From: Lactarius indigo
Taxonomy: Eukaryota > Basidiomycota > Agaricomycetes > Russulales > Russulaceae
Assembly (NCBI GenBank): GCA_025766275.1
Contig: JAFKAC010000022.1
Span: 248,001-312,000 of the forward strand
Direction of reading: 5' to 3'
Length of the DNA: 64,000 bases
Part shown: piece by piece, positions 12,453 to 23,419 of the stretch
How positions within the stretch are numbered: position 1 is the first letter of the stretch
Layout of the letters: every line of letters begins with the position of its first letter
Translations under genes and position numbers: made by a program
The notes under the pieces: generated by a model
Told to the model about the DNA's origin: nothing
Database searches by the model: none
Seen by the model: the letters and a program-made list of their open reading frames with translations, nothing else

Positions 12453-13055
12453 ATGGCACGTGGCGTCTGGCGTGCGCCTTCTCTCGCTCTCTGCACGAAC
12501 CCTGCACAGAACTGGCTCGATCTACGACAGGCTGTGCTCGACCTGCTCAAATCCGAGAATACGGCACTCCTCCAGCACCTCTTCGCGCTCAAAAACCCGC
12601 CCACCAACCCTGACCCGGACGCAAGTAGCGAGGGGCAGCTGGTGCCAGTGCCGCGCGCGAGATGGTCAGCGGTGTGCGAGGAAAGGGCGCAGCTCGAGGT
12701 GGAGCTCAAGCAGCGCGATAAGCGCTTGCTCCGCCTGCGACAGGTGTTCGCGGGCAAGACGGCTGAGTTTCGCGAGGCGCTCTCGGTGGTCCTTGACGTT
12801 AAGCTTGTGTTCTACGATAATGGACAGGTGCGCGTTACGTCGCAGTACGACCCCGGAGCCACGTTCATATTTTAGCCTTCTCCGAAGGACGGAGGTAGAG
12901 GAGAGGTATGCTTGCAGCTAGTCGCGCAGGGCGAGGGTGGTCTGCTGGAGTTGCTGCAGCTCATGTGGAACTGGGTCGAGATCGAACAGGGAATTCCGTG
13001 CTTCTTGGCGAGCGTCACACTCGAGTACTACGACAAGTGGAGGCGCAAGCAGTAA
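12453..13055 (+). pseudogene. mad1: MAD1 C-terminal domain fragment with in-frame amber codon
   Basis: The frame reads a coiled-coil end (LDLRQAVLDLLKSENTALL), then the conserved Mad1 C-terminal signature: KRLLRLRQVF, AEFREALSVVLDVKL, NGQVRVTSQYD, and finally LQLVAQGEGG, GIPCFLASVTLEYYD and a stop at 13053-13055. Mad1 is the spindle-checkpoint scaffold that recruits Mad2, and its C-terminal RWD-like domain binds Bub1 and kinetochores. The only break is TAG at 12873-12875, where related proteins, as I recall them, have Gln (CAG). The long coiled coil and Mad2-binding region are absent upstream, so this is a fragment. The N-terminal limit is uncertain because the first codons may be intronic. 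Confidence 0.75.
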
Positions 13056-13350
13056 TAGGCGGTATTGCGAACAGTGAATGAACGAATTATTTAGTTGTGC
13101 TCTGTGAGTCTGTCCGAGATAAACGAGCCCTCATCCAAAACCTCTCGGACGAGATGGAACTTGCTCGTTCCCTTGAGACGCTCCCTGCTTCGAATCACTG
13201 GGACCAACGAGCACACACGGATAGCAATTTGAGAGAAAAGTAGTAGATGGCATTATGCAGACAATAAAAAGATGGTGTTCTTCTGGGAATTACAGCAAAT
13301 ATCTACGAAAACTATCCATTGATACGCTCTAGATTGTCAGGTATCGTCGT

Positions 13351-14285
13351 TCACTTGGTGTCCATGCGCGCACGCTTAGTCCCATTCGCCTTGCTGTTCT
13401 CGTGCGCCCCGTTGGCGGCAGCGGAAAGGTAATTGAGTTTCGCAAGAGGATCTGTGCGGATTGTCTTGCTCCCTTCCTTCCAGTTCGTCAGACAAACTTC
13501 GCCGTGAGCGTCCTTCAAATCTCCACACCACGTCAGCACGCCATCTGCCGACGACGAGAAAAAAAATAAAAACTTATGGTGAACTGGATGCCTGCACGAG
13601 ACGCAGTACCTCATCAACGGACCGTCTGACGGGCAGGTCGTCCATCGTGATCTACCTACAAGATTGGTATCACCATCAGAGCAGTCGTCGACAGCCTCGA
13701 GTAGGGAGAGAACCGTACCGAAGTATACCATGTGGCTCGCGCGGAATATGATCCCTTTGTCCTCGATCAGAGACCCGTATTTTCCCACCACAGGCATGTT
13801 GCGGTCTACAAGCAGCGGAATGCGCAGGTTGGGTCCAAGCCTGCCAGTGCTGCGCGCTTGCCGCACCCACGCGCGGTGTGAGTACTCCAAGTCGGTCGAT
13901 ATGGCTGCTACATGTATAGATAATTGGGCTCAGCTCAAGAGAAGGCTTACCGAGCACTATAGTGTCGAGACGGGTAAATTCGGGGAGCGTGTCGCTGAAT
14001 GCGAGGTTTTTGGTAAGGGAGACAAAGGTAAAGTCACGACAACAAGATGAAAAGAAGGTTGGGGCGAGTGAGACAGAGGGCGCGCGAGGATTTTGGGACA
14101 TGCATACAGAGGTAGAATATAAGGATCACCCTGAGATGGACAAGTCAGAAAAAGGCGAGCTGAGAGAAACGCGTAAATAACTACCATTGACCGAGGTAGT
14201 CCGCTGAAGAGACCTCCTTGAAAGCACCATCTACGAGAATAGTGACGCTGGATACAGTCGGGTGGCTCTGGATAGCGGGAGACAT
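13351..14285 (-). CDS. Unrecognised spliced protein-coding gene
   Basis: I do not recognise the product. The main exon (13907-13351) encodes about 185 residues, including LRIPLLVDRNMPVVGKYGSL, ASHMVYFGTVLSLLEAVDD and a basic tail (KANGTKRARMDTK). It joins by a well-formed 43-nt intron (13908-13950, GTAAGC..GTAG) to an upstream exon ending EFTRLDTIVL. A likely first exon starts at 14285 (MSPAIQSHPTVSS..). The joint between first and second exons is not settled. The sequence appears once in the window and shows no nonsense codon in the main exon, so it may be part of the ancestral, non-duplicated locus. The acidic/basic tail could be nuclear. Confidence 0.4.
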
Positions 14286-14639
14286 ATTGGTGCTGTAGTC
14301 GGTAGTGAAAAAAAAGCGGGGAGGTGTTCGAAACGGTGGTCGTCTAATTTGCTGCATACAATTGTATCTGGACCTTTGCACGTGCACACACCTTTGCACA
14401 TTTCAGAGATCTAAGCAGATCGCGGCTTTCCTACTAACGTTTCTTCACAAAATAAAAACTGCAGATACAGTAGGGTTTATAGATACGAGACGATGAACAT
14501 ATAGTGGATCTATCCAGATTTGCGACTAGAAAAAAAATCAACATTCCGAGGATGTGGTCCAGTGCAGGAATTCACACCCCCAGATCCCAACAGTCTCAAT
14601 ACTCCTATACAATTTGTTTTTATTGGGACAATATAAGTG

Positions 14640-15800
14640 CCGCGGGGCGCAGGCCATTGGACAGCGTTTTCACAATACGTAGCATCACGTGGCGCAGCGG
14701 ACGGACATGTGCGATCGCGGCCGCGAGGCCAGGGCTGCTATCAAGCACCACAAGGTGCAGAGCAGCGGCGGGTGGGACGTTGTGCGCTGCAGTGCCAGCA
14801 CGAGCACGAAGGACGGGCCGTGCATTTGCGCAGGAGGGTAGGCGCGCATTGCAGGGGTCGTCACGAGCGCCGCGAGGTGAGATACGCCAGCTAGCCGTGC
14901 GAGTTGTGTGGCGGCGCTTTACGCTTCAGGACACGAGTAAGGACGGGCAACTGGGGCATGGGACATGAGCCAAGACGAGTGATAGTGGGATCGGAGGGCT
15001 CTGGCGTACCTGCTATCGGGCAGGCCGTGGGTTACGTGGCTAAGATGTCTGTGGGGTAGTCACTATGACGCGCTGGATTGGTGGTGGTGGAGGTGCATGC
15101 GCGGACTCGGTTGGAGACTGCAGGAATGCAGGTGCGGGCGCGAGTGGGGCGTGTTTGGAAGGAGGACCAGGCGCTGAGTAGGATGACGTTTGTTGGCACG
15201 CTCGGGGACATTTCAGACATACGCGGGAAGGAAGGTAAGACGGGCAAGTCGGCACGGGCCATGTCCAACTTGGAGATAATGCTGCCACGTCGGCATGGTG
15301 GATATCTGGAGATGGAAGCGATGACGAGCGGCCAAGAGAGCAGGGCCACGGGACACTGTAGATGTGAGAAATGGTCTTGGAGGCGCGTCCTCATCCCCAG
15401 GGGAAATACAACATGGAAGCAGTGTTGTCCGCCGACGTAGGGATATCGGGATGGAGGACTGAGATGTCGAAGAGATCATAGATGACGGCAAGTACATGAG
15501 ACTGGGCGTGTCTTGATGCCGTACTTTTTGAGACCGCTTGAGCCTACGCGAAGGACGGTATAGTGCAAGGAGTCATAGGAGGGAGGGAACTGGCTGGCTA
15601 GAAGGAAGGCTATCAAAGTAGAGCGTGAACGGGTACTTTGGAGCCGGAAATAGAAGATCTGCGGAGGCGGGCAGCCATCCCAGTGGCTGAAGAGCGTCGC
15701 ATTCTCGTCGATTTTGGTTCTTCGATTCTGATTCCGTACACGTCTCGATGATCTTCGGGCCCCACCTTCGACCAAGACATTCCCGAGTTAGGCAAAGTAG
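14640..15800 (-). pseudogene. LRR-type gene family, copy a (deletion derivative)
   Basis: Minus-strand homologue of the sequences at 23420-25720 and 42660-44260. It retains the 5' part (15800-15060) and a small inner part, but relative to copy c it lacks the segment between the TTGTGCGC block (about 14780) and AGCACGAAGGACGGGCCGTG. The 3' third (LTLHL-type repeats and last exon) is also gone. Frames are interrupted. It lies head-to-head with NLR B, about 800 bases from its start codon, as copy c does with NLR D. Confidence 0.6.
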
Positions 15801-16224
15801 AAACGTTGAGTTTGCGCTACCTTCACATGGCGTTCAGCGCTGTACTGGGAATAAAACACCACTTCTTTCCAGGCGGACAACACCGTCTCCTCTAGACTCG
15901 TCTGGCTTGAACTTGACCGAAAATCGCAGCAACTTTAGTTCGAAAGCGTTCGCTGGATGGTCGATGTAGCAAAGGTGTGGGTCCAAACACAGCTGTTCAG
16001 GAATAAATCAGTGGACGATGAGAGAAAACACGGCAAATGACACGAACGCGTTGAGATTTCAAGCTTCAAGCTTCAGGTTTGGTGTGGCGCGAGACGGGAA
16101 GGTGACCAGCGCATGGTAGAGGGAAGCAAAAGCTGAAGCATACCAGCTCTTCTGCATAGTAATAGGTAAGCTGTAAGACCGCATAGAAACTAGGTGGAAG
16201 TACGAAGTTTCCCAAAGGGATGCC

Positions 16225-16601
16225 TTGACCTGTTCAACTGGCGGCCCGACCACGTGACTCTCTACGGACATATGATCAGCGTAAGAGCAACGGGCATTCC
16301 CCCCGATGCCCCAAAATCCCGGTCACTATGCCTGTTTACGCCGACCTGGAACTATGGAACCCGGTACTGCACTCAGTTTCCCTCCGACGCGGCCAGCGAC
16401 AAGGCTGACCCCGCACCACTGCTTTTGAAAACATTCCCGGCCTGTTTACGCGTTGAGGCTGTGCCAATGGCTGTGCGGGCGTTTCCTGCCAAACCTCGTG
16501 CCAAACCATTCGGGCGTTCCCACTCACCCGCTTCCCACCTTAGCCCCAGTCTCCCAGTATCCTCGCAATACCCTCAGACGCATTTCCTCGCTGCTATTGC
16601 C
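16225..16601 (+). promoter_or_regulatory. Conserved upstream region of NLR B with E-box
   Basis: The block around ACCACGTGACTCTCTAC with a downstream CATATGATCAGCGTAAG (CACGTG at 16251-16256) recurs upstream of NLR D (CACGTG at 44610-44615) and next to LRR-type copy b (25693-25698). Conservation across copies, between divergent genes, suggests a shared promoter. CACGTG is a bHLH-type site by consensus. Use is inferred only. Confidence 0.4.
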
Positions 16602-19600
16602 ATGTCGCAGATGCCTCCCACAACCTCCTCTTCCTTCAATTTGCAGGCCATCTTCTCCGCTTCCCTCGACAATTACAAAAAGAAGACGAAAAAAGACCTT
16701 CTCGCGCATCCGTTGATGGTCCAGCTACAGACCTGCAACTCCCCCACCGACATCCTGGCCGTCCTCCGCACTCAAGTACAACAGTTTGAGCAATCTACAT
16801 CTGGCGATGACAGGTTGATTAGATGGTTGAATCCGACTGTCAATGTGCTTTATGCCTTTTCCGCGGCGCTTGGGGAGGGCATCGGATTGGTGAGTGCCGT
16901 TCCGGCGATCCTTCTACGATCTAATCTCTGATATTATATTTCTAGGTGTTCTCGCCGGCGAAAGTCATCTTCGCTGGTGCTGGAGTCCTTCTCCTGGTAG
17001 CTATTATCCTGGATCTCGACCACCCAAACGGTTCTGATCCCGAACCTACACAGGCTGCAAAAGATGTTGTTGCGAGCCAAGATGCGCTCATCGATATCTT
17101 CGAGCGGATTGAAGGCTTCTTCAGGCGGATGGAGGAGTATAGTTCGGTGCCGACGACGGAGGCGATGAAGGACATCATCGTGAAGATAATGGTCGAGGTT
17201 CTTGGAATTTTTGGGATCGTGACGAAGGAGATAAAGCAGGGACGAGCGAGTGAGTCGATCCCTGATGCTATACGTCTCGTCGCTGATAGATATTCAGAGA
17301 GATATCTGAAGAAACTGATTGGAAGGAGGGACATCGAGGACGCGCTGGGAAGATTGGATAGATTGACGCAGCAGGAGGCCCAGATGGCGATTGTACAAGT
17401 TCTGAAAGTTGCACATGATGTCAAGGACGGTGTAGAAACTGTGGGTGACAACGTTAACGTGGCTATTGAGGGTACGTTCAGCAGATTGACTAGTCACAAA
17501 CGCCATCTTAAACTCATTTATGTACAGACGGCAGGGAAACAAAGGCCCTGGTGCAACAGACGGCAAACAATATCAACGAAGAAAAGCGTTCGTGGTTCTT
17601 CAGTCACGCTGCTCCTTGCCGAACTGAAATGGCGCTTTAGGGAGCCGGATACGGAAGGACCACCGAGCGTGGCTGTCTCCGCCGGACCCATCCACCAATC
17701 AAAATATCGCGTCCACCACTCAACATGAAGGCACCGCGACATGGTTCTTCCAGGGAAGTATATTCATGGAATGGAAATCCAAGTCGGCCACATCCCTATT
17801 GTGGATCCACGGCAAACGTGCGCGCTTCATTCCCTTCGCACCCTCCCAGATATTGATCGCGTCTATAATGCCAGCGGGCTCGGGGAAGAGCATCCTTTGG
17901 TTCGTTATCATTTGTCGCGTTCACCCCTCAGCAACTTACACCACAAACTAGCTCCGCGATCATCCAAGACATCACGGCGTTGCGGGAGGCTGGACAGGCG
18001 TCGATGGCGTATTTCTATTTCGACTTCAAGGACACCGATAAACAAAACATCCGCAACTTACTTCCTTCACTTCTCACACAGCTGTCCGCTCGTTCCGACA
18101 GCTGTTCCGACATACTCTCGCACGTTTATAAGGCGCACGACGATGGCGCGCATAAGCCCAGCATCAGCACGCTGATCGCATGTCTTAAAGAGATGCTCAC
18201 GCTACCTGGCCTCGGCCCAATCTACATCATCTTGGACGCGCTGGACGAATGCCCCAACACCTCTGGAATTCCACCGGCCCGCAAACAAGTCCTTGATTTC
18301 ATAAAGGACCTCGTTGGCCTCCAGCTTTCCAATCTTCATATATGTCTCACCAGCCGCCCGGAGAACGACATCCGGGCCGCGCTTGAGCCACTGGTGCTTC
18401 ATCCGGTCTCAATCCACGAGGAAAGCGGACAAAAGAAGGATATTGAAGACTATATCCGATCTGTGGTGTACGCGGACTCAGATACGGCGATGAGGAGATG
18501 GAGGGAGAAGGACCGAGAACTTGTTATCGAGACGCTCATGGATAGAGCTGACGGAATGTAAGCGTGTTCAAGGATGGTGATGACGGCTGCTGACTATCTG
18601 ACAGGTTCCGGTGGGTTTTCTGTCAACTGGAAGTGCTGCAACATTGCCTTCCGCAAAGCATCCGGCGGACGCTGAACGAATTGCCGAAATCATTGGACGA
18701 GACATATGAGCGGGTGTTGAAGGAGATCGGGATGGCCAACCGAGACCATGCTCGTCGTCTCTTACAATGTCTCACCGCGGCCACTCGTCCGTTGCATGTA
18801 GATGAGCTGGCAGAAATACTCGCGCTTGACTTTGAAGATGCCGAAGGAGCGACACCGAAGCTGAAGGAGGACTGGCGATGGGAGGACCGACACCGAGCTG
18901 TGCTATCCACGTGCTCAAGTTTGATCACTGAAGTCGACGATGGGGATTCGCGGGTGATCCAGTTCACGCATTTTTCGGTGAAGGAATTCTTGACTTCCGA
19001 CCGGCTTGCGAATTCTAAAGGAGACGCTTCGTACTTTCATATCACTCCCGATTCCGCACACACGACTCTCGCGCAGGCTTGCTTGGGAACTCTACTCCAG
19101 TTGGACGGCAGCGCCGGCAATGGCCGGGTCGAAGATAGATTTCCGTTAGCGAAATATGCCAGCGAGCACTGGGTGGAGCATGCGCGGTTCGAGAAGGTGT
19201 ATTCACGCATAGAATATGGGATCCGACTCCTTTTTGACTCAACCAAGCCACATTTTTCCGCGTGGCTCGAGTTCGATGACATCGACGATCTCTGGGGAAA
19301 CTTCGGAGATCCCCCCAAAAATCGTGGATCTCCGCTGTATTATGCTTCATTGCTTGGATTTCATGACCTGGCAGCGCAAATCATCGCCGAACATCCGGAG
19401 CAAGTCAATGCGAGGGGTGGTAAAAATCACAGTCCACTGGTAGCGGCATTGTACAAGAGACACTTCAAGGTGGCTGAGCTATTACACCAGCATGGCGCAG
19501 CCGTGGACGTTACCGATGACATGTATGACGGAACTCCACTACATGGTGCGTCAAGGGGTCTACGTATCGACATCGCGCAGTGGTTACTCGACCATGGCGC

Positions 19601-20201
19601 AGATGCGAATTCGCGGCAAAACAATCTTCAGACTCCAATTCATTCAGCCGCATCTAATGGACGCCTAGAGTTTGTTCGGATGCTACTGGGGCACAACAGC
19701 GTACGCATCAACACTGCTGACAACCAAGGCCGTACTCCATTGCACGACGTATCGATTGGTGGTTACGTGGAGATCGCGGGCCTATTACTCGAACATGGCG
19801 CGGAAATCAGCGCACAAGATAACGAACACTCGACGCCATTACATCTAGCATCACGTACTTGGAACCTCGAGGTTGCACGTCTACTACTTGACCGTGGCGC
19901 GAACGCGGAGGCCAAGAAGATGGACGGGAGGACCCCATTGCACGAGGCGTCATCTCAAGGCAAAAGAGATACTGTGCATCTGCTGCTCGACCACGGTGCA
20001 AACGCAAATGCCTCGGATAACGACGGATGGACCCCGTTGCACATAGCGTCATCCAAAGGCGAAACAGAGATCGTGCGCTTACTGCTCGAGCGTGGTGCGA
20101 GTGCAGATGCCAAGGACAACGAAGGAAAGACCCCATTCCAGGTGGCATCAGGAAATGAAATGGACGCGATCCTCCAGGTATTGATGGAGCACGGTGGATA
20201 A
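16602..20201 (+). CDS. NLR copy B: Goodbye-NACHT-ankyrin STAND receptor, 1073 aa
   Basis: Eight exons give one open frame: 16602-16889, 16946-16996, 17054-17471, 17528-17587, 17641-17817, 17875-17899, 17952-18557, 18605-20201. The N-terminus is a fungal STAND Goodbye domain (about residues 14-130; FSPAKVIFAGAG, ASQDALIDIFERIE). A short linker leads to NACHT, with Walker A GKPGSGKS at 330-337, Walker B IYIILDALDE at 430-439 and a sensor-type TSRP at 473-476. A helical region follows (LDETYERVLKEI, FSVKEFLTSDR), then about nine 33-residue ankyrin units from 782 to the C-terminus. Fungal NLRs of this type are cytosolic ATP/GTP-switch proteins linked to non-self recognition; the ligand is unknown. 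The start is the first Met ahead of the Goodbye domain, matching copies C and D. All motifs look intact. Confidence 0.92.
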
Positions 20202-20769
20202 ATAGAAAGAGTGCTATATGTTGTTCTAGATACGTATGTCAAGTTGTAACGATATGCTGCGAACAGGAAACGATTTGTGAGACGTTCTGCGTTGTGCAGA
20301 GGCCTACGCGAACCGGTTGCGACACTTCATTGCGACACTTCACAGGGATCGCACCACCTAGACTCAAGACATGATCGAATGACCAAGCTGTTTGGGCAGT
20401 GTTGCGACCACCAGGCTCGACAACACGATGAGATGTATAGTAGTATTGAGGTATCACAATCTCATACAGCTGATGTCTAAATGTATGCGAGTCTCAAAAA
20501 AAACTGTATGATAGAACTGCCATAGAACGGGTGTCGACAGTTTCACAAAGGCACATGCGCTATATGAATATACACGATCAGTCTATTGTCTCTGCTTGCA
20601 TCTTGCGTCTTTGTGAGTCTCTGCCAGTGTGACTCAAAAAGAGAAACAGGAGAAAAATGAGTTGCTGTGTTCCAGACTCCGGAACGGAAAACTTGCACTG
20701 GACACTGGTTCTCACTTTTGGCTCGTACCGCAAGCCACGATTTCGAGGGGTGTAGTCACACAAGTCGGT

Positions 20770-22890
20770 ATGACCACCCGCCTTCCTCTTGAAGTTCTAA
20801 CAGCCACTTTCGAAGAGGCCAATGATGTCTGTCGCGGCTTATCCCACGTGCGAACCACCTGCCGCTTTTCTGCACCGCCGCCATGCCATTTGCATTCTGC
20901 ATCATGCTTTCTGTGGTTTCCACCAGAGGAAGTGCCAGAAATCTAGGACAGCTCTTCAATGTCCCAGAAATTGTGACCCATGTCAGGGAGGCCACTTATT
21001 TCAACACAGATGGTGATGTTGATAAGTGACCCTTGCGCACTTAGCGGCTCTAACGGACCAGACTTACAGATATGGACTGCTGTAGATTAATTAGGACCGC
21101 TTTAGATTAGATTTGATTTGATCTGTACAATCTAGGACTTCTATGACATCACTGTACAATGACATCATATGGACTACTCTGGACTCTTCATTGTACTCCT
21201 TCCTTTGTTCTCTTTCTAGCGTTATCTTTATTGTGATGTCACTATGATATCATACTTGTCTAGACTTTCTTTTGTTCTATACGCCTTGTTCTCCTTATGC
21301 ACACTCCCTTGTCCTGTTGTAGAACAATGTGTCCCTTGTATTCTGTGACACCCTGTTACTCACCTTGTAGTAGTGTCACCCTCCTGTATAGTATAAGTAG
21401 TAGGCTTGTATGCTCCTGGTCCACATCAGTTCCTCACTGCTCTGTGTGCCAGGTATGTCTTATCCTCTCAATTATAACATCAGTTCCTCACTGCTCTGTG
21501 TGCCAGACACTCTTGCTTTACTTGCCTGACAACTCCCTGTTGCTGCTTCAAGCACTATCTGCATATCTCACCACAGTCATCTTTGCCACTGTGAGTATGC
21601 CCTTCTACTGTGCTGTTCATCAGGTGATAGGAAGGGAAGGGCACTGAAGATGTTTTTTCCCGTCATCATCTGATAAACTGAATCACATCTTGTCCGTGTA
21701 CATGCGGTGGTGGGTCACGCCAGTGGCAGCTAACACTATCCGTGAACTGGCCAGTCCATTCTCTCGCGTTCACCAGTTTCCCCGGTTTAAGACCATCAAT
21801 TGATGTTCTACTAGTACGTGCTCTACAATAACTGGCTTGGTTCCGACAGGCAGGGTTGCCTCACTGTCTAGGAATCCATCCTCTGCACTCTTGAAGCTGG
21901 CTTCAGCATCCGTTCACCCAAGCTGACGTCCCTCTCCCTGGACAACCCTCGCATTTGGGACCTTTCTCCCCTCACATCTCCCTCATTCCAGACTGATCTG
22001 GTGACCCTGCAGCGCCTCATGCTGTCAGTGCTCTCAGACCTCGCTCTGGACACATGTGTGTTTAATGCCCTGATACCCTCTGCTCTCGCATGATCCTCTT
22101 CCAGACTCAGCACACCCTCATGGAGCTCACCCTGCACAGCGATACACCTGTTGGCACCTCATCTGGGCTGTCCCTTGCCAGGCTGCACTTTCCACTCCTC
22201 TACACACTCTCCCTCTGCAGACTTGTCTTCCAGCAATCCATCGGAGTCTACCCTTTTGTCCTGCGACACGCGGCCACCCTCGCGTCGCGTGCAAGCTGCC
22301 CATCCAATCTCAGGGCCAGAAACACAGAGAAAGTGCGCACCATTCCTCTCCATCTTACTCAGCGACCCGTGCCCTGCTCCGCTCCGCCCATTCCCCGCTG
22401 CGTGACTCCCATCACAAAGACGTGACAATGGCGACTGGGCCCAGACTCTCGTTGTCTGTGTAGCTAGCGAATTTCGCCGTCCCATCCGCTGCATCGGAGC
22501 AGGCACCTGCTAGGAATGGCAAGACGAAGGAGTAGCTGTAGTAGGTTTACGTCCACTTTGCCCATACTTTATGCACACGACCCGGTTGGGTGTTGCAGCC
22601 AGCCGGCTGAGGAGGACGGGCGCGGGCGTGAGGTGGAGGACAAGTGGTCCTGGGGGGTCTGTGTTGGGCTGTGCTCAAAAAGATTGGTACGTGCCTTCAG
22701 TACCTTCTCTCTCACATATCCAGCTGAAGCACCTTTGAGTCCTTGCTACAACCCCAATGCTGTCGTCTCCGTGGGTCGCTACCAATGCACGAATATTCTT
22801 TGGCACCAGTGTACCCCTCTGCCTTCTCATGGTGTAAAGCTGAGCACGGCCCAGGGACACAGGCAGTCGCATTGTATTAGTTGAAATGGG
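20770..22890 (+). pseudogene. F-box/LRR gene, copy 2, interrupted by a solo LTR
   Basis: It begins MTTRLPLEVLTATFEEAND, the F-box-like motif, then quickly leaves frame relative to copy 3 because of small deletions. A copia solo LTR (21017-21622) is inserted in the codon run that in copy 3 reads ACAGGTTCTGATAGGAAGG. Beyond it are LRR-like segments matching copy 3 (LTSLSLDNP, MELTLHSDTPVG, GLSLARLHFPLLYTLSL, PFVLRHAATL) and the EWQDEG..HTTRLGVA 3' end. F-box/LRR proteins usually act as substrate adaptors of SCF ubiquitin ligases. This copy is dead. Confidence 0.8.
21017..21622 (+). mobile_element. Solo LTR of the Ty1/copia family (606 bp), TSD GGTGA
   Basis: TGTTGATA..GTTCATCA boundaries match the full element, with a perfect 5-bp duplication GGTGA at 21012-21016 and 21623-21627. 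The leader repeat pair (about 21423-21452 and 21477-21506) is identical within this LTR but differs from that in the other LTRs. The first copy is followed by GTATGT. Confidence 0.93.
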
Positions 22891-23419
22891 TATTTTTCGA
22901 ACTAGTTCAGAAGGACAGTAGTCAACTCGATTAAGAAATCAACTTATGGTGCAGTTGAGTAGCGTCTCTCAATGTGATCTATTTACGTTTGACGGGAAGC
23001 ACCAGTCGGTCTATGCTATTTTCTGATATCTACTCGTTGTCGGGTTTTTCCGTGATCCGATTATATTGTACTTGGCCAATAGTACAGGTCTTCTCAGACA
23101 ACAGAGTGAAGTGCATGATTCAGGAGAGTTTAAACAAGTTTATGAGTTGCTGAATACGTGTCGTATGTTATGTACACGGTGAGAGTAACACGATGTATGT
23201 ATATGAGCTTTAGGACGGAACTATAGACAGCTACTGTACAATGCGAGGATATCTGGTAGCTATCACAAAAAAAGAGAGGCCGCTGGATGGAGATTCGCAC
23301 CCTTATCTCCAAATAAAAAGGTCAAGTCGCAGAGTGTGTGGAGATCGGATAGGGGAGATATGCACGCAAGGAATATTTCCAAAAGAGAAAAGAAAAATGA
23401 GCACACGTGAGTTCAGTTC
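22891..23419. other. Intergenic between F-box copy 2 and LRR-type copy b
   Basis: The sequence is closely matched by 42200-42650 between the equivalent pair downstream (for example TTTACGTTTGACGGGAA and GTACTTGGCCAATAGTACAG). No gene is visible. It is the convergent 3' intergenic part of the duplicated unit. Confidence 0.6.
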
